Source of the DNA: Pseudomonadota bacterium
GTDB taxonomy: Bacteria > Myxococcota_A > UBA796 > SXON01
Length of the DNA: 38,458 bases
Direction: 5' to 3'
Assembly (NCBI GenBank): GCA_030684355.1
Contig: JAUXTN010000021.1
Coordinates: 1 to 38,458, forward strand
Below are positions 33,617 to 38,458 of the stretch, piece by piece. A program made the translations under genes and the position numbers. Every line of letters begins with the position of its first letter. Positions within the stretch are counted from its first letter, which is position 1. The notes below the pieces were generated by a model. The model searched no databases. It was not told the DNA's origin and saw only the letters and a program-made list of their open reading frames with translations.

Positions 33617-35449
33617 ATGCGCTTGGACGCCCCCTCCTCCGTACTCGCCGACGACCACCCCCGGATCGAGGTGGCCGTGGTCCCGGATGCCTCGCCGTTC
33701 GCGCGGGAGGTGCGCGCCGCCGCCGTCGCGTGTGGAGCGGTGTTCGTAAAGGCGGACGCCGCGATGCCGACCGACCTCGTGTCGCGCATCTACGTGGTCG
33801 ATCTGACGCGCGCCCTCGCCACGGCGCGCCTGGGGCCGCGCGTCATCGCGATCAGCCGCCAGCCGGAGCTCGACGCGTACGACATCGTCGATCCCGCGGC
33901 GGTCGGCACCCGCCTCCCCCGCGTGCTCCGCAACCTCGTGGAGCAGGAGACCCTCCGCGCCCGCGTCGTCGCCGAGCGCGGCACGGTCGAGGTTCTCAAC
34001 CAGATCGGGTACGCGCTCTCGGCCATCACCGACCGCCACCGCCTCCTCGACGAGCTGCTCACCCACGCGCGGCGGCTCCTCCAGGCGGACGGCGGCACGG
34101 TCTACCTCGTGGAGGACGGCTTCCTCCACTTCGCCGCCGCGCAGAACGACACGATCCCGTTCTTCCCCTCGCGCCGGAAGCTCGCCATCGACGAGCACAG
34201 CCTCGCCGGGTGGGTGGCGCTCCGCGGCTCCCCGCTCAACATCGACGACGTGCGGCGCCTCGACCCCACGGTGCCCTACCGGCCGAACCTCTCGTTCGAC
34301 GAGCAGACCGGCTACCAGACCTGCTCGGTGCTCGTCGTGCCGCTCATGGACCGCGACGCCCACGTGATCGGCGCGCTCGCGATGATCAACCGGAAGCCCG
34401 TCGCGGGCGTGCCCCTCGCGAGCTTCGAGAAGGTGCTCCCGTTCTCCGACCGCCACGTGGCGCTCGCGCGCTCGATCGCCGGCCAGGCCGCGGTCGCGCT
34501 GGAGAACCACCGGCTCTACCGGGACATCCAGCTCCTCTTCCACGGCTTCGTGGAGGCCGCGGTGACCGCGATCGAGGCGCGGGATCCCACCACCGGCGGC
34601 CACAGCCACCGCGTGGCCGAGCTCTCGACGCTCCTGGCGCGCGAGGTCACCGAGTCCGACGAGCCGCCGTTCGCGGCCGTGCGCTTCTCCGCCCAGGAGC
34701 TCACCGAGCTCCACTACGCCTCGATGCTCCACGACTTCGGCAAGGTCGGCGTGCGCGAGGAGGTGCTGCTCAAGGCGACGAAGCTCTTCCCGTGGGAGAT
34801 CGCGGAGGTGGAGATGCGCTTCCGCGTCGCCGCGCTCCAGGCGGTCCTGGAGTCGGTGCGCGAGGAGCTCGCGGAGCACCACCTCACCGCGCGGCTCGCG
34901 GTGCTTCAGCAGGATCTCGCGCTCGTGCGGCGACTCAACCGTCCGAACGCGCCCATGCTCGCCGTAGACCGGGAGGCCATCCGGCTGGTCGCCGAGCGGT
35001 GGCGGCTCGACGATCGGGAGGAGCTCGTCCTCCGCCCCCGGGAGGTCGAGCGGCTCTGCATCCCGCGCGGCACGCTCGATCCGGCCGAGCGCCTCGAGAT
35101 CGAGCGCCACGTCGAGCACACCCACCGCTTCCTGCGCGTCATCCCGTGGACCCGCGAGCTGCGCAACGTCCCCGCCATCGCCTACGCCCACCACGAGAAG
35201 CTCGACGGCACGGGCTATCCGCGCAAGCTCACCGAGGCGGAGATCCCGTTCGGCGCAAAGCTCATGGCGATCGCGGACATCTACGACGCCCTGACCGCGA
35301 TGGACCGCCCCTACAAGGACCCGATGACGCCCGAGAAGGCCATCTTCGTCCTGCGGGAGGAGGCGAGCGCCGGCAAGATCCTCTCGCCGGCGGTGGAGCT
35401 CCTCGCCGGGCGGCAGCTCTGGAAGCGGCTCCGGGGCCGCGGGCACTGA
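33617..35449 (+). CDS. GAF and HD-GYP domain protein (c-di-GMP phosphodiesterase-like)
   Basis: 610 residues from ATG 33617. Order: a receiver-like region without clear phospho-Asp site (about 15-105), a GAF domain (about 125-300; LLTHARRLLQADGGTVYLVED, SLAGWVALRGSPLNIDD), and an HD-GYP domain (about 310-590). HD-GYP residues: GGHSHRV (327-333), HDFGKVG (372-378), HHEKLDGTGYP (525-535) and ADIYDALT. About 100 residues (395-495) are inserted between HDFGK and HVEHT. HD-GYP proteins hydrolyse c-di-GMP; the key residues look intact. A sensory turnover protein is likely, with signal unknown. Confidence 0.92.
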   Translation: MRLDAPSSVLADDHPRIEVAVVPDASPFAREVRAAAVACGAVFVKADAAMPTDLVSRIYVVDLTRALATARLGPRVIAISRQPELDAYDIVDPAAVGTRLPRVLRNLVEQETLRARVVAERGTVEVLNQIGYALSAITDRHRLLDELLTHARRLLQADGGTVYLVEDGFLHFAAAQNDTIPFFPSRRKLAIDEHSLAGWVALRGSPLNIDDVRRLDPTVPYRPNLSFDEQTGYQTCSVLVVPLMDRDAHVIGALAMINRKPVAGVPLASFEKVLPFSDRHVALARSIAGQAAVALENHRLYRDIQLLFHGFVEAAVTAIEARDPTTGGHSHRVAELSTLLAREVTESDEPPFAAVRFSAQELTELHYASMLHDFGKVGVREEVLLKATKLFPWEIAEVEMRFRVAALQAVLESVREELAEHHLTARLAVLQQDLALVRRLNRPNAPMLAVDREAIRLVAERWRLDDREELVLRPREVERLCIPRGTLDPAERLEIERHVEHTHRFLRVIPWTRELRNVPAIAYAHHEKLDGTGYPRKLTEAEIPFGAKLMAIADIYDALTAMDRPYKDPMTPEKAIFVLREEASAGKILSPAVELLAGRQLWKRLRGRGH

Positions 35450-35480
35450 CGCCGGTGCAGGGTCCGGCGGGCCGCCTGGA

Positions 35481-36608
35481 TCAGACGGGCTCGCGCGGCA
35501 CGAGGACGTCGAGATCCTGGAGCGGCGCGGGCGCGTAGCGCTGGAGCGAGCGGCTCACGAGGTGGCCCGCGTGGTAGCCGCAGGCCTGCCGGAGGGCGTC
35601 GGAGCGGGCGAGCGCGGCGTCGACCCCGCGGGAGAGCTCGAAGAGGTAGGGCAGCAGGCTGTTGCCGAGCGCGCGGGACGCCGTGCGGGCGACCTCGCTC
35701 GGGAGGTTGGGGATGCAGATGTGCCGCACGCCCTCGACCTCGTAGGAGGGCGCCTCCGGGGTGGTCGCGCGGCTGGTCTCGCTGCAGCCGCCCTCGTCGA
35801 TGCTCATGTCGATGAAGAGGCACCCCTCCTTCATCAGGCGGATGTGCTGGCGCCGCAGGACCTTGGGGGCCGGCTCGCCGCGCACGGCGACCGCGCCGAT
35901 GACGACGTCGGCCTGCTCGAGGTAGCGGGAGAGGTGGAATTCGCTCGCGGTGGCGGTCACGACCACGCGGCCGATGGCGCGCTCGAGGCGCTGGAGCTTG
36001 CGGGGATCGCGGTCGAGGACGACGACCTGCGCGCCGAGGGCGGCGGCCTCGGCGGCGGCGGCCTGGCCGGCGGTGCCCCCGCCGATGACGAGCACGAGGG
36101 AGGGAGGCACGCCCGAGGCGCCCCCGAGGAGGAGGCCGGGGCCGTTGCCGGGCGAGGTGAGGTGGAACGCCGCGAGGGTGACCGCGACGCGCCCGCCGAG
36201 CGCGGAGAGGGGCTCGAGGATCGGGTATTCGTCGGGCCCCTCGCGCACGAGCTCGCAGGAGAGCGTGGTGGCGCGCTGCGCGATGAGCTTCTGGTGCAGC
36301 GCGGCCGGCGCGGACGCGAGGTGGAGGAAGCCGACGAGCGTGCTGCCGCTGCCGACGAGCGCGAGCTCGGTGGCGAGCGGGGCGTGCACCTTGAGCAGGA
36401 TGTCCGCGCGCGCGGCGACCTCGCGGGAGGCGAGGACGACCTGCGCGCCGGCCGCGAGGTACTCCGTGTCGTTGAAGCCGGAGCCGAGGCCCGCGCCGTT
36501 CTCGACGAGCACGCCGTGGCCGGCCGCCACGAGCGCGCGCGCGCCTTCCGGCGTGAGCGGCACACGGCGCTCCTGGGGCGTGGTCTCCCGGACGAGCCCG
36601 AACTCCAT
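35481..36608 (-). CDS. ald: alanine dehydrogenase
   Basis: 375 residues; ATG 36608 has GGAGGT upstream. MEFGLVRETTPQERRVPLTPEG begins as in Ald/transhydrogenase-alpha proteins (in part). Lys in ILLKVHAP and His in GFLHLAS are at the pyruvate-binding positions, the NAD motif is VLVIGGGTAGQAAAAEA, and the C-terminal signature is DEGGCSETSRATTPE, then IPNLPSEVARTASRALGNSLLPYL (in part). It interconverts L-alanine and pyruvate/ammonia with NAD. Length and the GGCSETS motif favour Ald over the transhydrogenase alpha subunit. Convergent with the HD-GYP gene. Confidence 0.88.
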   Translation of the reverse strand: MEFGLVRETTPQERRVPLTPEGARALVAAGHGVLVENGAGLGSGFNDTEYLAAGAQVVLASREVAARADILLKVHAPLATELALVGSGSTLVGFLHLASAPAALHQKLIAQRATTLSCELVREGPDEYPILEPLSALGGRVAVTLAAFHLTSPGNGPGLLLGGASGVPPSLVLVIGGGTAGQAAAAEAAALGAQVVVLDRDPRKLQRLERAIGRVVVTATASEFHLSRYLEQADVVIGAVAVRGEPAPKVLRRQHIRLMKEGCLFIDMSIDEGGCSETSRATTPEAPSYEVEGVRHICIPNLPSEVARTASRALGNSLLPYLFELSRGVDAALARSDALRQACGYHAGHLVSRSLQRYAPAPLQDLDVLVPREPV

Positions 36609-36728
36609 GTCTACCTCCGCGGGCAAGAGTGCCACAGTATGCGTGAGTCCAGCGGTGTAACGGCGACCGGTCGGCCGGGAACTGTCACGGGCCTTGCCCG
36701 AACCCGGCCGCGATCGGACGATCCCCCG

Positions 36729-37169
36729 TCAGGGAACGATACGACCGTTCTCAATGGAGAGCGAGTACCCCGGACCGATACACGCGGCGGTGCGATCTCC
36801 GGCCTGGATCCCGAGGTAGATCTCGCAGTGGGTGCATGCGATGGGGAACACCAGGGTGTCGTTCTCCAGGAGGTACTGCACGTTCGCGAGCTGCCCGTCG
36901 TAGAGCGCCGCGGACACGCGGGTCACGTCCGCGAGGGCGGTGCCGCGCACGGTCAGCTCCCGGATCTGCGCGTTCGCGTGCCGGAGGTGGGCGGAGTCGA
37001 TGCGCGGGCAGCGCTCCTGCACCGCGAAGGCCACCTGCGGCGCCAGGGGGGTGTCCGGCTCGCCGTGAAAGCGCCCGCCGACCTGGCGCACGACGCGCGT
37101 GGTGAACGTCACGTCCTGGGGCGGATCGAGGGGGCTGCAGCGACACGCGAGGAGGAGGGCGAGGAGCAT
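36729..37169 (-). CDS. small lipoprotein, unknown function
   Basis: 146 residues from ATG 37169, giving the lipoprotein signal MLLALLLAC (Cys9). The remainder is a compact domain with six further cysteines or so (ERCPRID, PIACTHCEIYLG, AACIGPG) and no known motif. Upstream region to the kinase gene is 31 bp and the genes are divergent. Probably an envelope protein. Confidence 0.6.
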   Translation of the reverse strand: MLLALLLACRCSPLDPPQDVTFTTRVVRQVGGRFHGEPDTPLAPQVAFAVQERCPRIDSAHLRHANAQIRELTVRGTALADVTRVSAALYDGQLANVQYLLENDTLVFPIACTHCEIYLGIQAGDRTAACIGPGYSLSIENGRIVP

Positions 37170-37200
37170 GGGGGGCGTCCGACGAATATAGTGCGCGGGC

Positions 37201-38458
37201 ATGTCCGGCACGCCCGAGCGAACCCGCTATTGCAGCCGCTGCCTGACGACCTTTCCGGCGGATGCGCAGAAGTGCCCGAACCTCGGGTGCCGCTCCGCGC
37301 GTCCCGCGAGCGGGTGGGGCGAGTTGCTCGAGGCGCAGGAGGTGATCGATCGCACCTACCGCATCCACGCGCGGCTCGCGATCGGCGGCGCGGGAGTGAC
37401 GTACCTCGGCGGGGAACTCGGGAGCGACGGGCTCGCCGAGGTGGGGCCGCGGGTCGCCATCAAGGTGCTCTACCAGCAGCGGGACCAGGGCTCCTACCTG
37501 CGCCGCCTCTCCACCGAGGCCCAGATCCTCCAGGGGCTCAACCACCCGCAGATCGTGGAGTGCCGCGGGTTCGTGCACCGGGCCGGCCACTCGCCCTACC
37601 TGGTCACCCGCTACGAAGAGGGCGGGAGCCTGCTCGACCACATCCGTCGCGTCGGCACGTTGCCGATCCCGGTCGTCGCCGGGCTGGGCCGCCAGGTGTG
37701 CTGGGCGCTCGACGTGGCGCACCACCAGGGGGTCGTGCACCGCGACCTGAAGCCGGAGAACGTGCTGCTCGTGCGCGAGGTCCCGGCGGACCAGATCCCG
37801 GAGATCCGGGTCGCCGACTTCGGCATCGCGAAGGTGTACGGCGGCGTGGGCGATCGCCTCACCCGGGTGGGCGCCTTCGTGGGGACCCCGCAGTACGCCG
37901 CGCCCGAGCAGTTCGAGGGCCTCGCGCCCGAGCCGGCGACGGACGTCTACGCCGTCGGCGCCCTGCTCTACTTCTGCATCTCCGCCCGCCCGGTGGCCGA
38001 CTTCATGGCGGAACTCGACCCCGACTCCCAGCGCGACCACCTCGTCCGCCACCTGCCGCCGAAGCTCGAGCCGGAGCATGGCTCGCCCGAGATGCGCCGG
38101 TGGATGGAGGAGACCCTCGCGGTGGCGATGGCGGTCGACCCCGGCGATCGCTGCGACATCTCGCAGCTCGAGGCCCGCCTCGCGTCCATCCAGGACGGGC
38201 GGGACCCCGGCTTCGTCCGCCTGCCGCCCGCCGGCAGCATCGTGCCGGGGTCGCGCACGATCCAGGCCTCCGGGCCCACCCACACCGCCGACACCCTCGA
38301 CACCGCCCACGTGCGGCCCCTCGTCACCGAGGACGTGCCCGCGACGCGCCCGTCGGGCCCGCCGCCCGTGCCCCCGGCCTCGTGGACCCCCCCGTCCGGG
38401 CCGCCGTGGGGCCCGCCGCCCGTGCCGCCGCTCACGTCGGTGTCGTTGCCCGATCCCG
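37201..38458 (+). CDS. Ser/Thr protein kinase with N-terminal zinc ribbon, 3' truncated
   Basis: The frame opens at ATG 37201 and runs past the right edge; 419 codons are visible without a stop. An N-terminal zinc-ribbon-like motif has CSRC (11-14) and CPNLGC (25-30). The kinase domain spans about 53-330: loose glycine loop LAIGGAGVTYLG (59-70), VAIKVL with Lys88, Glu106, HRDLKPENVL (180-189), DFG (206-208) and APEQF. A Pro-rich linker (PSGPPPVPPASWTPP, PPWGPPPVPP) follows. All catalytic residues are present, so it should be active. It belongs to the PknB-like bacterial kinases; a transmembrane and sensor part may lie beyond the edge. Confidence 0.93.
   Translation, partial: MSGTPERTRYCSRCLTTFPADAQKCPNLGCRSARPASGWGELLEAQEVIDRTYRIHARLAIGGAGVTYLGGELGSDGLAEVGPRVAIKVLYQQRDQGSYLRRLSTEAQILQGLNHPQIVECRGFVHRAGHSPYLVTRYEEGGSLLDHIRRVGTLPIPVVAGLGRQVCWALDVAHHQGVVHRDLKPENVLLVREVPADQIPEIRVADFGIAKVYGGVGDRLTRVGAFVGTPQYAAPEQFEGLAPEPATDVYAVGALLYFCISARPVADFMAELDPDSQRDHLVRHLPPKLEPEHGSPEMRRWMEETLAVAMAVDPGDRCDISQLEARLASIQDGRDPGFVRLPPAGSIVPGSRTIQASGPTHTADTLDTAHVRPLVTEDVPATRPSGPPPVPPASWTPPSGPPWGPPPVPPLTSVSLPDP

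Overview
The window is strongly GC-rich, densely packed with genes, and looks like a chromosomal segment of a Myxococcota / former Deltaproteobacteria-type Gram-negative bacterium. Supporting signs are a eukaryotic-type Ser/Thr kinase, WD40 and MopE/FG-GAP surface-protein remnants, many lipoproteins with Ala/Pro linkers, outer-membrane porins, a sigma-54 promoter and HD-GYP signalling. I saw no tRNA, rRNA, insertion sequence, CRISPR array or origin.

Layout. 1-7.8 kb: a WD40-type propeller protein cut by the left edge, a secreted protein of unknown function, catalase-peroxidase KatG (minus), a lipoprotein serpin, and a decayed MopE/FG-GAP pseudogene. 7.9-15.7 kb: a minus-strand block of lipid and redox enzymes with two TetR regulators. 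Reading in the direction of transcription it is a ceramide Delta4-desaturase (DEGS)-like desaturase, an LCM-type methyltransferase and a second fatty-acid desaturase (all translationally coupled); then an MDR reductase coupled to TetR1; then an SDR, TetR2 and an Old Yellow Enzyme. The three transcription units of this block start with almost the same promoter, in which a palindrome fills the space between a TTGCCG-type -35 and a TACAGC-type -10. The simplest reading is one TetR1-controlled regulon.

15.9-24.9 kb: an ECF sigma factor (minus), then a plus-strand sulfur and redox block. It holds thioredoxin, a DUF6132 membrane peptide, a textbook sigma-54 promoter, a persulfide dioxygenase, a TsdA-like dihaem cytochrome c, an OprP-like porin, a membrane fatty-acid hydroxylase, a lipoprotein rhodanese, an FAD-dependent pyridine nucleotide oxidoreductase, a membrane 4Fe-4S protein and a DUF547 protein. 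Together these suggest sulfane-sulfur/thiosulfate oxidation with electrons passed through periplasmic and membrane carriers. 25.0-31 kb: arsenite methyltransferase, a small secreted beta protein, an HtrA-like lipoprotein protease, a porin and ETF-ubiquinone oxidoreductase.

31-38.5 kb: lspA and lgt side by side (lipoprotein maturation), a PilP/GspC-like lipoprotein, a small membrane protein, a GAF/HD-GYP protein with an insert in the HD-GYP domain, alanine dehydrogenase, a small lipoprotein, and a Ser/Thr kinase with an N-terminal zinc ribbon that runs off the right edge.

The most interesting parts are the DEGS-like desaturase operon with its three-copy operator/promoter module, the matching N-terminal coding leaders on two unrelated reductases of that regulon, and the sigma-54-driven persulfide oxidation operon.
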